A DNA stretch of 64,000 nucleotides from contig NZ_CP134771.1 in NCBI RefSeq assembly GCF_031880315.1, forward strand, positions 2,480,001 to 2,544,000, given 5' to 3'. Below are positions 54,241 to 63,445 of this stretch, one piece after another. How positions within the stretch are numbered: position 1 is the first letter of the stretch; each line of letters opens with the position of its first letter. This DNA is from Pseudomonas baltica (GTDB taxonomy: Bacteria; Pseudomonadota; Gammaproteobacteria; Pseudomonadales; Pseudomonadaceae). The notes beneath the pieces are model-generated. The model was not told the DNA's origin. It ran no database searches and saw only the letters and a list, made by a program, of their open reading frames with translations. The position numbers and the translations under genes were made by a program.

Positions 54241-54528
54241 ATGGCGCTTCAACGCTCTGACGTGGAAAAGATCGCTCACCTCGCCCGATTGGGCCTGGCC
54301 GAAGACGATATTCCACACACCCTCGACGCCCTCAACAGCATTCTCGGGCTGGTCGATTTGATGCAAGCCGTCGACACTCAGGGCATCGAACCCCTGGCCC
54401 ACCCCCTGGAGGCCAGCCAACGGCTGCGTGCCGACCAGGTTACCGAAACCAATCAGCGCGACGCCTACCAGGCCATCGCGCCATCGGTCGAAAGCGGCCT
54501 GTATCTGGTTCCGCAAGTCATCGAGTAA
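54241..54528 (+). CDS. gatC: Asp/Glu-tRNA amidotransferase subunit C
   Basis: 95 residues, full length: [20 protein letters not shown], the helix around [19 protein letters not shown], and the C-terminal YLVPQVIE. Holds GatA and GatB together. GGAG Shine-Dalgarno upstream; starts 204 bp from the divergent mreB. Confidence 0.96.
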   Translation: MALQRSDVEKIAHLARLGLAEDDIPHTLDALNSILGLVDLMQAVDTQGIEPLAHPLEASQRLRADQVTETNQRDAYQAIAPSVESGLYLVPQVIE

Positions 54529-54544
54529 GGGAAAAGAGCCTGCC

Positions 54545-55996
54545 ATGCATGAAATGACTCTGGCCGAGATCGCTCGCGGACTCGCCGACAAAAAGTTTTC
54601 TTCCGAAGAGCTGACCCGCACCTTGCTGGCGCGTATCGCCCAGCTCGATCCGCAGCTTAACAGCTTCATCAGCGTGACCGAGGAACTGGCCATCAGCCAG
54701 GCCCAGGCCGCCGATGCCCGCCGCGCCCAAGGTGAGACAGGCGCCCTGCTGGGTGCCCCGCTGGCGCACAAGGACCTGTTCTGCACCCAGGGCATCCGCA
54801 CCAGCTGCGGCTCGAAGATGCTCGACAACTTCAAGGCGCCCTACGACGCCACCGTGGTCGCCAAACTGGCCGCTGCGGGTACCGTGACCCTGGGCAAGAC
54901 CAACATGGACGAGTTCGCCATGGGCTCTGCCAACGAGTCCAGCTACTACGGCGCGGTCAAGAACCCGTGGAACCTCGAGCACGTACCTGGTGGTTCGTCG
55001 GGCGGCTCGGCTGCCGCAGTGGCGGCGCGCCTGCTGCCCGTGGCGACGGCTACCGATACCGGCGGCTCGATCCGTCAGCCCGCAGCCTTCACCAACCTCA
55101 CAGGCCTCAAGCCCACCTACGGCCGGGTGTCGCGCTGGGGCATGATCGCCTACGCCTCGAGCCTCGACCAGGGCGGCGTGCTGGCCCGCACCGCTGAAGA
55201 CTGCGCGCTGCTGCTGCAAGGCATGGCCGGCTTCGATCCGCTTGACTCCACCAGCATCGACGAGCCGGTAGCCGACTACAGCGCCACCCTGGCCGCGCCG
55301 CTGCAAGGCCTGCGCATCGGCGTACCGAAAGAGTACTTCGGGGCCGGCCTCGACCCGCGCATCGCCAGCCTGGTACAGGCCAGCATCAAGGAGCTGGAAA
55401 AACTCGGCGCCGTGATCAAGGACATCAGCCTGCCGAACATGCAGCAAGCCATCCCGGCCTACTACGTGATTGCCCCGGCCGAAGCGTCGTCCAACCTGTC
55501 GCGTTTCGACGGCGTGCGCTTCGGCCATCGCTGCGACAACCCTAAAGACCTCACCGATCTCTACAAGCGCTCGCGCGCCGAAGGCTTCGGTGTCGAGGTG
55601 CAGCGGCGCATTCTGGTCGGCGCCTACGCGCTGTCGGCCGGCTACTACGACGCCTACTACCTGCAAGCGCAAAAGATCCGTCGCCTGATCAAGAACGATT
55701 TCATGGCCGCATTCCATGACGTCGACCTGATCCTCAGCCCGACCACGCCGAATCCGGCCTGGAAGCTCGGCGCCAAGAATGCCGACCCGACCGCCGCGTA
55801 CCTCGAAGACGTCTACACCATCACCGCCAACCTCGCCGGCCTGCCGGGCCTGTCGATGCCAGCCGGTTTTGCCGACGGCCTGCCGGTGGGTGTGCAATTG
55901 CTGGCGCCGTACTTCCAGGAAGGCCGTCTGCTCAACGTGGCGCACCAGTACCAGCAAGTTACCGACTGGCACACCCGCGCTCCTCAGGGCTTTTAA
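54545..55996 (+). CDS. gatA: Asp/Glu-tRNA amidotransferase subunit A
   Basis: 483 residues, amidase-signature family. Triad Lys76 (LAHKDLFC), cis-Ser151 ([12 protein letters not shown]) and Ser175 ([10 protein letters not shown]). Releases ammonia from glutamine for the GatB kinase site, correcting misacylated Asp-tRNA-Asn or Glu-tRNA-Gln. Start at 54545 ([14 protein letters not shown]); open upstream into gatC without support. Confidence 0.97.
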   Translation: MHEMTLAEIARGLADKKFSSEELTRTLLARIAQLDPQLNSFISVTEELAISQAQAADARRAQGETGALLGAPLAHKDLFCTQGIRTSCGSKMLDNFKAPYDATVVAKLAAAGTVTLGKTNMDEFAMGSANESSYYGAVKNPWNLEHVPGGSSGGSAAAVAARLLPVATATDTGGSIRQPAAFTNLTGLKPTYGRVSRWGMIAYASSLDQGGVLARTAEDCALLLQGMAGFDPLDSTSIDEPVADYSATLAAPLQGLRIGVPKEYFGAGLDPRIASLVQASIKELEKLGAVIKDISLPNMQQAIPAYYVIAPAEASSNLSRFDGVRFGHRCDNPKDLTDLYKRSRAEGFGVEVQRRILVGAYALSAGYYDAYYLQAQKIRRLIKNDFMAAFHDVDLILSPTTPNPAWKLGAKNADPTAAYLEDVYTITANLAGLPGLSMPAGFADGLPVGVQLLAPYFQEGRLLNVAHQYQQVTDWHTRAPQGF

Positions 55997-56001
55997 GGAA
56001 T

Positions 56002-57453
56002 ATGACTATGCAATGGGAAGTCGTGATCGGGCTGGAGATTCACACCCAGCTCGCCACCCAGTCGAAGATTTTCTCCGGCAGCTCCACCACGTTCGGCTCC
56101 GAGCCCAACACCCAGGCCAGCCTCGTCGACCTCGGCATGCCCGGCGTGCTGCCGGTGCTCAACCAGGAAGCCGTGCGCATGGCCGTGATGTTCGGCCTGG
56201 CCATCGATGCCGAGATCGGCCAGCACAACGTGTTCGCGCGTAAAAACTATTTTTACCCGGACCTGCCCAAGGGCTACCAGATCAGCCAGATGGAGCTGCC
56301 GATCGTCGGCAAGGGCCACCTGGACATCACCCTCGAAGACGGCACCATCAAGCGCATCGGCGTGACCCGCGCGCACCTCGAAGAAGACGCCGGCAAGAGC
56401 CTGCACGAGGACTTCGCCGGCAGCACCGGCATCGACCTCAACCGCGCCGGCACGCCGCTGCTCGAAATCGTCTCGGAGCCCGAGATGAGCAGCGCCAAGG
56501 AAGCCGTGGCCTACGTCAAGGCCATGCACTCGCTGGTGCGCTACCTGGGCATCTGCGATGGCAACATGGCCGAAGGCTCGCTGCGCGTCGACTGCAACGT
56601 TTCGATCAAACCCAAGGGCCAGGTCGAGTTCGGTACCCGCTGCGAGATCAAGAACGTCAACTCGTTCCGCTTCATCGAGAAGGCCATCAACAGCGAGATC
56701 CAGCGCCAGATCGAGCTGATCGAGGACGGCGGCAAGGTCATCCAGCAAACTCGCCTGTACGACCCGAACACCAACGAAACCCGCGCCATGCGCAGCAAGG
56801 AGGAAGCCAACGACTATCGTTACTTCCCCGACCCGGACCTGCTGCCGGTGGTCATCGAGGACGCTTTCCTGGCGGCCACCCGCGCCACCCTGCCCGAGCT
56901 GCCGCCGCAAAAGCGCGAGCGCTTCCAGAGTCAGTTCGGCCTGTCGTTGTACGACGCCAGCGTGCTGGCGTCGAGCCGCGAGCAAGCGGACTACTTCGAG
57001 CAGGTCGCGGGCATCAGTGGCGACGCCAAGCTGGCGGCCAACTGGGTGATGGTCGAGCTGGGCAGTTTGCTCAACAAGCTGGGGGTCGAGATCGACGAGT
57101 CGCCGGTCAGCGCCGAGCAGTTGGGTGGCATGTTGCTGCGCATCAAGGACAACACCATCTCCGGCAAGATCGCCAAGGTGATCTTCGAAGCCATGGCCAA
57201 CGGTGAAGGCAGTGCCGACCAGATCATCGAAGCCAAGGGCCTCAAGCAGGTCACTGACAGCGGCGCGATCGAGAAGGTGCTTGACGAAATGCTCGCCGCC
57301 AATGCCGAGCAGGTCGAACAGTACCGCGCCGCCGACGAGGCCAAGCGTGGCAAGATGTTCGGCTTCTTCGTCGGTCAGGCCATGAAAGCCTCCAAAGGCA
57401 AGGCCAACCCGCAACAGGTGAACGAACTGCTCAAGCGCAAGCTCGAGGGCTGA
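56002..57453 (+). CDS. gatB: Asp/Glu-tRNA amidotransferase subunit B
   Basis: 483 residues: cradle domain beginning [20 protein letters not shown], family signature [12 protein letters not shown], and the C-terminal YqeY-like domain ([19 protein letters not shown]). ATP-dependent kinase/transamidase subunit. Starts five bases after gatA; a second ATG lies two codons downstream. Confidence 0.97.
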   Translation: MTMQWEVVIGLEIHTQLATQSKIFSGSSTTFGSEPNTQASLVDLGMPGVLPVLNQEAVRMAVMFGLAIDAEIGQHNVFARKNYFYPDLPKGYQISQMELPIVGKGHLDITLEDGTIKRIGVTRAHLEEDAGKSLHEDFAGSTGIDLNRAGTPLLEIVSEPEMSSAKEAVAYVKAMHSLVRYLGICDGNMAEGSLRVDCNVSIKPKGQVEFGTRCEIKNVNSFRFIEKAINSEIQRQIELIEDGGKVIQQTRLYDPNTNETRAMRSKEEANDYRYFPDPDLLPVVIEDAFLAATRATLPELPPQKRERFQSQFGLSLYDASVLASSREQADYFEQVAGISGDAKLAANWVMVELGSLLNKLGVEIDESPVSAEQLGGMLLRIKDNTISGKIAKVIFEAMANGEGSADQIIEAKGLKQVTDSGAIEKVLDEMLAANAEQVEQYRAADEAKRGKMFGFFVGQAMKASKGKANPQQVNELLKRKLEG

Positions 57454-57470
57454 TCGGGCGCGCTTCGCGC

Positions 57471-57511
57471 GAGCCGCAAGCTGCAAGCTCGCGGCTCGCG
57501 GCTTGCGGCTC
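57471..57511. repeat. GAGCCGCAAGC inverted repeat between gatB and the RlpA-like gene
   Basis: GAGCCGCAAGC (57471-57481) and its exact complement GCTTGCGGCTC (57501-57511), with further self-similar GCAAGCTCGCGG in the loop. This is an extragenic repeat of a different type from the CTGTGGGAGC REPs. No T-run. Confidence 0.75.
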
Positions 57512-57528
57512 AAAACAAGGAACCGGCA

Positions 57529-57906
57529 ATGCGCTACCTGTTTTTCGCTACCGCCCTGCTCCTGCTCGCCGGCTGTGCCAGCCAGGATGATTCCGTTATC
57601 GACCCCCACGGTTATGACGAAACCGGCGTAGCCTCTTTCTATGGTTCGGCTCATCAAGGCAACCGCACCGCCAGCGGTGAACGCTTCGATCAGCAGGACC
57701 TCACCGCCGCCCATCGGCGCCTGCCGTTCGGTACGCGGGTCAAGATCACCAACCTGAACAACGACCGCAGCGTGGTGGTGCGCATCAACGATCGCGGCCC
57801 GCACACGCGCAATCGCCTCGTCGATGTCTCACGCGCGGCAGCCGAGCAATTGGGCATGATCGGCACCGGTACCGCCAAAGTCCGCGTCCAGGATCTTATC
57901 GACTGA
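57529..57906 (+). CDS. RlpA-like lipoprotein (double-psi beta-barrel)
   Basis: 125 residues. Lipoprotein signal with lipobox LAGC, Cys16. The rest is one double-psi beta-barrel: GVASFYGSAHQGNRTASGER, LPFGTRVKITNLNN, VVRINDRGPHTRNRLVDVSR, with the catalytic-type Asp in NDRGP. Unlike full RlpA it has no SPOR domain. Likely an outer-membrane septal or cell-wall lytic transglycosylase relative; activity unproven. Confidence 0.88.
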   Translation: MRYLFFATALLLLAGCASQDDSVIDPHGYDETGVASFYGSAHQGNRTASGERFDQQDLTAAHRRLPFGTRVKITNLNNDRSVVVRINDRGPHTRNRLVDVSRAAAEQLGMIGTGTAKVRVQDLID

Positions 57907-57963
57907 CCCTCACCAGGAAGCACCGCTATCTTCGATCTCGCCAACCTGCCCGCCTTCAGCCTG

Positions 57964-59001
57964 ATGCAACTGGCTCTGGGCCTGATGATGCTCATCGTCG
58001 GCGCCGAGCTGATGGTGCGTTCGGCCGTGCGTGTCGCCGCAAGGTTGCAGGTACGCCCGCTCATCATCGGCCTGACTGTGGTAGCGTTCGGCAGCAGCGC
58101 GCCGCAAATGGCAATCAGCACCCAGGCCGTGCTCAACGATGCACCTGACATTGCCGTCGGCAGCGTGGTGGGCAGCAGCGTCTTCAGTCTGCTGGTGACG
58201 TTAGGCTGTTGCGCGCTGATCACCCCCCTGCGGGTGTCTCGGCAACTGGTGCGCCTGGATCTGCCAGTGATGCTGGGCGCCAGCGCGCTGGTCTTCGTGC
58301 TGGCGTTCATAGGGCCATTGGGCCCTGTCGAAGGCATCGTGCTGCTGACGGCCCTGTCGGGTTATCTGATATTGCTGTTGCGCCAGGCCCGTGAGCATGG
58401 CCGCACCTACCCCGCGGCGCCTGTGCCGACCCGTACCTGGCCACGCTGCACGGTCATGTTCGTAGTGGGCATCGGCTTGCTGGTGGGTGGCGGGCGCTGG
58501 CTGCTGGACGCCACGGTCGATGTGGCCGGCGACCTGGGGCTGTCGGAGCGAGTGATTGGCCTGACGCTGGTGGCCGTCAGCGCCTCGCTGCCAGAGTTGG
58601 TCACCTCGCTGATTGCGGCCCTGCGCGGCCAGCGCGATATCGCCGTCGCCAATGTGGTGGGCAGCAACCTGTTCAACCTCCTCGGCGTGCTGGGGTTTAC
58701 CGCGCTGCTGGCACCGCTGCCGCTGTCGGTATCTCCCAATGCACTGGCCTTCGACCTGCCGGTGATGCTCGGGGTGGCGGCGTTGAGCCTGCCGCTGTTC
58801 TATTCGGGGATGCGCATCACCCGTGGTGAAGGCCTGATGCTGCTGGCGCTGTATGCCATGTACGGCCTGCATCTGGTGTCGTTCGCCACCGGCATGCCGC
58901 TTGCCGCCCGGCTGGAGCACGCGATGCTGCGCTACCTGCTGGCGCCGATCGCACTGGTGATTGCCTTCACTACCTGGCGGGCCTGGCGGCGACAGCACTG
59001 A
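57964..59001 (+). CDS. CaCA-family Na+/Ca2+-type exchanger (YrbG-like)
   Basis: 345 residues from the ATG at 57964, ten or so membrane helices in two inverted halves. Each half has an alpha-repeat: VVAFGSSAPQMAIS and VAVSASLPELVTS with VVGSNLFNLLGVLG. Exchanges cations across the inner membrane. No Shine-Dalgarno precedes the ATG. The frame is open further up as IFDLANLPAFSL, and an ATC at 57928 lies seven bases after AGGAAG, so a non-AUG start with 12 more residues is possible. The last 27 bases are repeated at 59237 in the tandem duplication. Confidence 0.88.
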   Translation: MQLALGLMMLIVGAELMVRSAVRVAARLQVRPLIIGLTVVAFGSSAPQMAISTQAVLNDAPDIAVGSVVGSSVFSLLVTLGCCALITPLRVSRQLVRLDLPVMLGASALVFVLAFIGPLGPVEGIVLLTALSGYLILLLRQAREHGRTYPAAPVPTRTWPRCTVMFVVGIGLLVGGGRWLLDATVDVAGDLGLSERVIGLTLVAVSASLPELVTSLIAALRGQRDIAVANVVGSNLFNLLGVLGFTALLAPLPLSVSPNALAFDLPVMLGVAALSLPLFYSGMRITRGEGLMLLALYAMYGLHLVSFATGMPLAARLEHAMLRYLLAPIALVIAFTTWRAWRRQH

Positions 59002-59453
59002 CGCCTTCGCGGGCAAGCCTCGCTCCCACAGTGTAAACGCGCCTGAGCCTTACATCTGTGGGAGCACAGCTTGCTGGCGAAGGGGCCGGCATGGCTTGCG
59101 CAAAAACACAGAATCTCCCTCCGTACTAACCGCCCCAAGCCCCACACCTGTGGGAGCACAGCTTGCTGGCGAAGAGGCCAGCATGGCTTGCGCAAAAACA
59201 CGGAATCTCCCGCCGTGCAAACTGCGCCTGAGTCATTGGCGGGCCTGGCGGCGACAGCACTGACGCCTTCGCGGGCAAGCCTCGCTCCCACAATGTAAAC
59301 GCGCCTGAGCCCCACACCTGTGGGAGCACCGCTTGCTGGCGAAGGGGCCGGCATGGCTTGCGCAAAAACACAGAATCTCCCTCCGTGCTAACCGCCCCAA
59401 GCCCCACACCTGTGGGAGCACAGCTTGCTGGCGAAGGGGCCGGCATGGCTTGC
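58975..59453. repeat. 262-bp tandem duplication containing REP elements
   Basis: Copy A 58975-59236 and copy B 59237 to about 59453 agree base for base except for a handful of positions. The unit starts inside the 3' end of the exchanger gene, so copy B carries a non-coding relic of its last codons. Each copy has an inverted CTGTGGGAGC-type pair and a further single element, giving a cluster of at least six REPs. Confidence 0.85.
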
Positions 59454-59618
59454 CCAATAACGCAAGCGTGCGCGTTCGGCGGCGAAGAACCCCTCAAATA
59501 CGATGTATATCGTCAGGCGCTTTAATGGCCGCTCGCAACACCCCGTACGAAATTTCCCCAGCATACCTACCCGCGTAACCAGCAAAATCCTAAGCCTCTA
59601 AACAATGGACGCAACGGA

Positions 59619-60077
59619 ATGCCCACACGCTATGAATCAAAAAAATTACGCAAAGGTCGTTACAGCGAGACCGGCCGTCAATATCTGATTACCTTGGTGA
59701 CAGCGAATCGTGAACGGTTATTCACATCGTGGCGCCTGGCCTATCCTGCTATCGACGCCTTCAAACGCGCTCAGCAAGATGCAGATGTCGAATCCCTATG
59801 CTGGGTCGTCATGCCTGATCATCTTCACTGGCTAATCGAACTTAAGCACCCTCGACTTGCTCACGTGCTAGGCCGTATGAAGTCGCGCTCGACCGTCGTA
59901 ATGAATCGCCTTTTGAATCGCACGGGGCCGATCTGGCAGAAAGGGTTTCATGATCGAGTGCTGCGCCGCGAAGAGGATGTGAAGAACGTCGCGCGCTACA
60001 TCGTGGCCAACCCAGTAAGAGCGGGCTTGGTGGAAAAGATCGATGATTATCCAATGTGGGATGCTGTCTGGCTTTGA
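59619..60077 (+). CDS. REP-associated tyrosine transposase (RAYT)
   Basis: 152 residues, Y1 HUH family. MPTRYESKKLRKGRYSETGR, HxH metal motif His68/His70 in VMPDHLHWLIE, and the nucleophile Tyr127 in VARYIVANPVRAGLVE. Conserved WQKGFHDRVLR as in RAYTs. Family knowledge: domesticated single-strand transposases that bind and cut REP hairpins and are thought to spread or maintain them. It is flanked by REPs on both sides, and the intact motifs suggest an active protein. Confidence 0.92.
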   Translation: MPTRYESKKLRKGRYSETGRQYLITLVTANRERLFTSWRLAYPAIDAFKRAQQDADVESLCWVVMPDHLHWLIELKHPRLAHVLGRMKSRSTVVMNRLLNRTGPIWQKGFHDRVLRREEDVKNVARYIVANPVRAGLVEKIDDYPMWDAVWL

Positions 60078-60112
60078 GGCAAGCCTTCGAATCCATGCCG
60101 CAAGGCCTGACC

Positions 60113-60276
60113 ACATCGCGGGCCAGCGTTGCTTCCACATGCCGACCTCTTACGCCTTGGGACATTCTATGGTTTTGGGCAAGCTGTACCGGCCTCTTCG
60201 CCAGCAAGCTGTGCTCCCACAGAGTTGGTTGAGCTATCGTGATACACCTGTGGGAGGGTGCCAGTTCGGCGGCGAG
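60113..60276. repeat. REP elements on the right flank of the RAYT gene
   Basis: Three elements: a degenerate one near 60113-60140 (GCGGGCCAGCG..TTCCACA), one at 60190-60222 (CTTCGCCAGCAAGCTGTGCTCC) and its inverted partner at 60244-60276 (ACCTGTGGGAGGGTGCC). Confidence 0.75.
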
Positions 60277-60282
60277 GAGCCC

Positions 60283-61224
60283 TCAGATCCACCCACCCCA
60301 CTGCAGGATGAACACACCGATATTGGTGGTCACCGCCGCCGCGACCGTGGTGATCACCACGATGGCGGCCGCCAGTTGGTGATTGCCCTTAGCCTCGCGG
60401 GCCATGATGTAGCTGGACGAAGCCGTGGGCGCGGCGAAATACAGGAACAGAATGCCCAGATCGGCACCGCGGAATCCGCACAGCCAGGCGCCCAAGGTGC
60501 CAATGAACGGCAAACCGACCATCTTCACCAGGCTGGCACTGATTGCCAGCCGGCTGCTTTCGCGCAGCGATGCCAGCGACAAGGTGCCGCCCACGCAGAT
60601 CAGCGCCAGCGGCAAGGTCATGTTGCCCAGGCTCTGCGCCGAGCCCTCGAGCCAGCGCGGCAAACCGATCTGCCAGTAGGCGAAGGGGATGGCGGCCAGC
60701 ACGCTGATGATCAACGGATTGCGCACAATGCTGACGAACAGGCTCCACGGGTCGGACTTCATGGCCGGGCTGTAGATGGCCAGAATGATCGACGACAAGG
60801 CGTTGTAGAACAGAATCACCAGGCCAGCGAGCACCGCGCCCATCGAGATACCGTAGGCGCCGTACATACTGGCCGCCAGCGCCAGGCCGATGATGCCGTT
60901 GTTGCCACGGAAGGCTCCTTGCACGTAAACCCCGCGGTCGACCTTGGGGCAGCGCCAGATCGCCCAGCCCCACGCCGCGAAGAAACTCAGCAGCGTCGCC
61001 ACGATGAAATAGATCAGCACCGCAGGGCGCAACGCCGTGCGCAAATCGGCGTGGAGGATGCCGAGGAACAGCAGCGCCGGCATGGTGACGTTGAAGACCA
61101 GGCCAGAGGCGACACGGATGAAGTTGTCGTCGATCCACTCGATGCGCTTGAGCATCAGACCCAGAAACAGCATGACGAACACCGGAGCGGTGATGGCGAG
61201 CGTCTGCAGAAAGATTGCCAGCAT
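60283..61224 (-). CDS. AEC-family (auxin efflux carrier-like) transporter
   Basis: 313 residues, ten membrane helices in the two-fold 5+5 pattern (LAITAPVFVMLFLGLMLKRI at the start; FRGNNGIIGLALAASMYG, the conserved crossing region; TASSSYIMAREAKGN). Mem_trans family; bacterial members export or import dicarboxylates, malonate and similar acids. Proximity to the glucarate enzyme gene might hint at an acid substrate, but the gene is behind a terminator. No good Shine-Dalgarno for the ATG at 61224. Confidence 0.85.
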   Translation of the reverse strand: MLAIFLQTLAITAPVFVMLFLGLMLKRIEWIDDNFIRVASGLVFNVTMPALLFLGILHADLRTALRPAVLIYFIVATLLSFFAAWGWAIWRCPKVDRGVYVQGAFRGNNGIIGLALAASMYGAYGISMGAVLAGLVILFYNALSSIILAIYSPAMKSDPWSLFVSIVRNPLIISVLAAIPFAYWQIGLPRWLEGSAQSLGNMTLPLALICVGGTLSLASLRESSRLAISASLVKMVGLPFIGTLGAWLCGFRGADLGILFLYFAAPTASSSYIMAREAKGNHQLAAAIVVITTVAAAVTTNIGVFILQWGGWI

Positions 61225-61278
61225 GCGGAGGGGGACCTGTTGCCTGTCGTTAGCGAGCTATCATAGCCAGCCGACCAT

Positions 61279-61303
61279 AAAAAAGCGCGCTCATGGCGCG
61301 CTT
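61279..61303 (-). terminator. Terminator downstream of kdgD
   Basis: Minus-strand AAGCGCGC-CATGA-GCGCGCTT followed by TTTT. It lies between kdgD and the AEC gene. Confidence 0.8.
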
Positions 61304-61387
61304 CGGTGCTGCGCGAGGCAGCCAATAGGTGAGGTCAGGATCGGGGGCTTGTGGCCAGGTGATCCGTCTTGCAGCGATACGAATCCC

Positions 61388-61429
61388 TGTGGGACCGGGC
61401 TCTGCGCAGGCAGAGCTCGCTCCCATAGG
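61388..61429. repeat. REP-like palindrome downstream of kdgD
   Basis: CCCTGTGGGACCGGGCTCTG and an inverted GCAGAGCTCGCTCCCATAG, a diverged REP whose arms are centred on CTCTGCGCAGGCAGAG. Confidence 0.7.
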
Positions 61430-61445
61430 GGAACACCGTTACGGC

Positions 61446-62357
61446 TTACTGCGGACCCATCTTGTCCATCAGGGCGGCGAGCATTTCGTACTCTTCGCCG
61501 GTCAGGTCGGTCAGCGGGGTGCGCACCGGGCCTGCGTCGTAGCCAGCGATCTTGGCGCCTGCCTTGACGATGCTGACAGCGTAGCCCGACTTGCGGTTAC
61601 GGATGTCCAGGTACGGCAGGAAGAAATCGTCGATCAGCTTGCCAACGGTTTCGTGATCATCCTTGGCAATCGCGTGGTAGAAGTCCATCGCGGTTTTCGG
61701 GATGAAGTTGAACACGGCCGACGAGTAAACCGGCACGCCCAGCGCCTTGTAGGCAGCGGCGTAGACTTCAGCGGTCGGCAAGCCGCCCAGGTAGCTGAAG
61801 CGATCGCCCAGACGGCGGCGGATCGAGACCATCAGCTCGATATCGCCCAGGCCATCCTTGTAGCCGATCAGGTTGGGGCAACGCTCGGCCAGGCGCTCCA
61901 GCAGCGGAGCAGTCAGGCGGCAGACGTTACGGTTGTAGACGATCACACCGATCTTGACCGATTTGCACACGGCTTCGACGTGAGCGGCAACGCCGTCCTG
62001 GCTGGCTTCAGTCAGGTAGTGCGGCAGCAGCAGCAGGCCTTTTGCACCCAGGCGCTCGGCTTCTTGAGCGTATTCGATGGCCTGGCGGGTCGAACCGCCG
62101 ACACCGGCAAGGATTGGCACGCTGGTGGCGCAAGTGTCGACCGCAGTCTTGATGACTTCCGAGTACTCGCTGGCCGCCAGGGAGAAGAACTCACCGGTAC
62201 CGCCGGCGGCGAACAGCGCGCTGGCGCCGTACGGGGCGAGCCACTCGAGGCGCTTGATGTAGCCAGCCTTGTGGAAGTCGCCTTGGGCATTGAAGTCGGT
62301 GACCGGGAAAGACAGCAGACCGGACGAGAGGATGGACTTGAGTTCTTGTGGAGTCAT
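61446..62357 (-). CDS. kdgD: 5-dehydro-4-deoxyglucarate dehydratase
   Basis: 303 residues, DapA/NAL superfamily TIM barrel. Schiff-base Lys167 in [11 protein letters not shown], catalytic Tyr141 in VIVYNRN, and [11 protein letters not shown]. The family-specific start [20 protein letters not shown] separates it from DapA. Role: decarboxylating dehydration to 2-oxoglutarate semialdehyde in glucarate/galactarate catabolism. The glucarate or galactarate dehydratases and semialdehyde dehydrogenase are not next to it. Start at 62357; the frame is open to 62411. Confidence 0.92.
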   Translation of the reverse strand: MTPQELKSILSSGLLSFPVTDFNAQGDFHKAGYIKRLEWLAPYGASALFAAGGTGEFFSLAASEYSEVIKTAVDTCATSVPILAGVGGSTRQAIEYAQEAERLGAKGLLLLPHYLTEASQDGVAAHVEAVCKSVKIGVIVYNRNVCRLTAPLLERLAERCPNLIGYKDGLGDIELMVSIRRRLGDRFSYLGGLPTAEVYAAAYKALGVPVYSSAVFNFIPKTAMDFYHAIAKDDHETVGKLIDDFFLPYLDIRNRKSGYAVSIVKAGAKIAGYDAGPVRTPLTDLTGEEYEMLAALMDKMGPQ

Positions 62358-62418
62358 TGTTCGAACACCCTTGAAAGTACTGTGATGAAAGACATGGGCT
62401 TCAGCACCCATTGCCGAA

Positions 62419-62438
62419 GTCGTACGTCATCGTACAAC
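62419..62438. promoter_or_regulatory. Inverted repeat upstream of kdgD, candidate GntR operator
   Basis: GTCGTACG-TCAT-CGTACAAC, 8-bp arms with one mismatch, 60 bp upstream of kdgD. The same GTyGTACG core recurs in front of the regulator gene at 63411. Confidence 0.55.
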
Positions 62439-62490
62439 CATAAATGGAAAGCCTCAAGGGGGGTGTTACATAAATTTATGGGGGAGCTAC

Positions 62491-62575
62491 GATCCCTGTG
62501 GAAGCGGGCTCTGCCCGCGAACCTTTTCAGGGTTTTAAAGCGCTGAAGGCTTCGCGGGCAGAGCCCGCTCGCACA
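62491..62575. repeat. REP/BIME pair between kdgD promoter and the gntR-type gene
   Basis: CCCTGTGGAAGCGGGCTCTGC and its inverted partner GCAGAGCCCGCTCGCACA, with 40 bp between. Confidence 0.75.
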
Positions 62576-62591
62576 AAGGTCAAACGGAGAA

Positions 62592-63341
62592 TCAGCTGGG
62601 AGCTTTCTCGGCTTCTTCATGGGCCTGACGCAACCGTTCGCGGCTATTGGTCAGGTGCAGACGCATGGCCGCACGGGCTGCATCCGGGTCCTGGCGGGCG
62701 ATGGCATCGAAGATTTCCTCGTGCTCGCGACTCAGGCGGGTCATGTAGTGCTGCTGGTCATCATGGGCCAGACGTGCCGAATTGAGCCGCGTGCGGGGAA
62801 TGATGCTGGTGCCCAGGTGGGTCATGATGTCGGTGAAATAGCGGTTGCCCGTGGACAACGCGATGTGCAAGTGGAACTGGAAGTCCGAAGCCACGGCATC
62901 GCGGGCATGGGCCGCGCTGTCGTTGAGCGCATCGAGGGCCGTGCGCATCGCCTGCAATTGCTCATCGGTGCGACGCGTGGCCGCGAGACCTGCCGATTCC
63001 ACCTCCAGGCTGATGCGCAATTCCAGCACCGCCAGCACGTCGCGCAGAGTGACGATGGTCGCCGGATCGATGCGGAAGCCACTGGGGCTCGGCGTATCGA
63101 GCACGAAGGTACCGATGCCATGGCGGGTTTCTACCTGACCGGCCGCCTGCAGCCGTGAAATCGCTTCACGGACCACGGTACGGCTGACGCCCTGCTCTTC
63201 CATGATCGCCGACTCCGTCGGCAACTTGTCGCCACGCTTGAGCTCACCACTGCGGATGCGCTCGGACAGGACGGTGACCAGCTCCTGAGCGAGGCTGCGA
63301 GGTTTGCGGCGGGCGCGAGGTTGGGCGCTCTGGTTATCCAT
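62592..63341 (-). CDS. GntR-family regulator with FCD domain
   Basis: 249 residues. N-terminal winged helix (LKRGDKLPTESAIMEEQGVS, RTVVREAISRLQAAG) and C-terminal FCD ligand domain (VLELRISLEVESAGLAATRR; DFQFHLHIALSTGN; EHEEIFDAIARQDPDAARAA), with the metal-binding Asp/His set. FadR subfamily; regulators at this position typically control hexarate genes, and the shared operator-like repeat supports control of kdgD. Ligand unknown. Confidence 0.88.
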   Translation of the reverse strand: MDNQSAQPRARRKPRSLAQELVTVLSERIRSGELKRGDKLPTESAIMEEQGVSRTVVREAISRLQAAGQVETRHGIGTFVLDTPSPSGFRIDPATIVTLRDVLAVLELRISLEVESAGLAATRRTDEQLQAMRTALDALNDSAAHARDAVASDFQFHLHIALSTGNRYFTDIMTHLGTSIIPRTRLNSARLAHDDQQHYMTRLSREHEEIFDAIARQDPDAARAAMRLHLTNSRERLRQAHEEAEKAPS

Positions 63342-63410
63342 GGTTCTGCTTATCCGTTGTTGCCATCGGGCGGTGACATAAGTTTGATTTCGCCATAATA
63401 GCGCATCGCG

Positions 63411-63422
63411 GTTGTACGACTA
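63411..63422. promoter_or_regulatory. GntR/FCD consensus operator upstream of the regulator gene
   Basis: TTGTACGACTA (63412-63422) fits the FadR-type consensus TNGTNNNACNA exactly, 70 bp before the regulator start; preceded by G to give the GTTGTACG core seen at kdgD. Confidence 0.5.
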
Positions 63423-63445
63423 CAGTTGACTTGAGGATGGATGTT

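Noticed and set aside
55993..57804. 603-codon open frame opposite gatB
   Set aside because: Composition typical of an antisense shadow and crosses into the RlpA-like gene.
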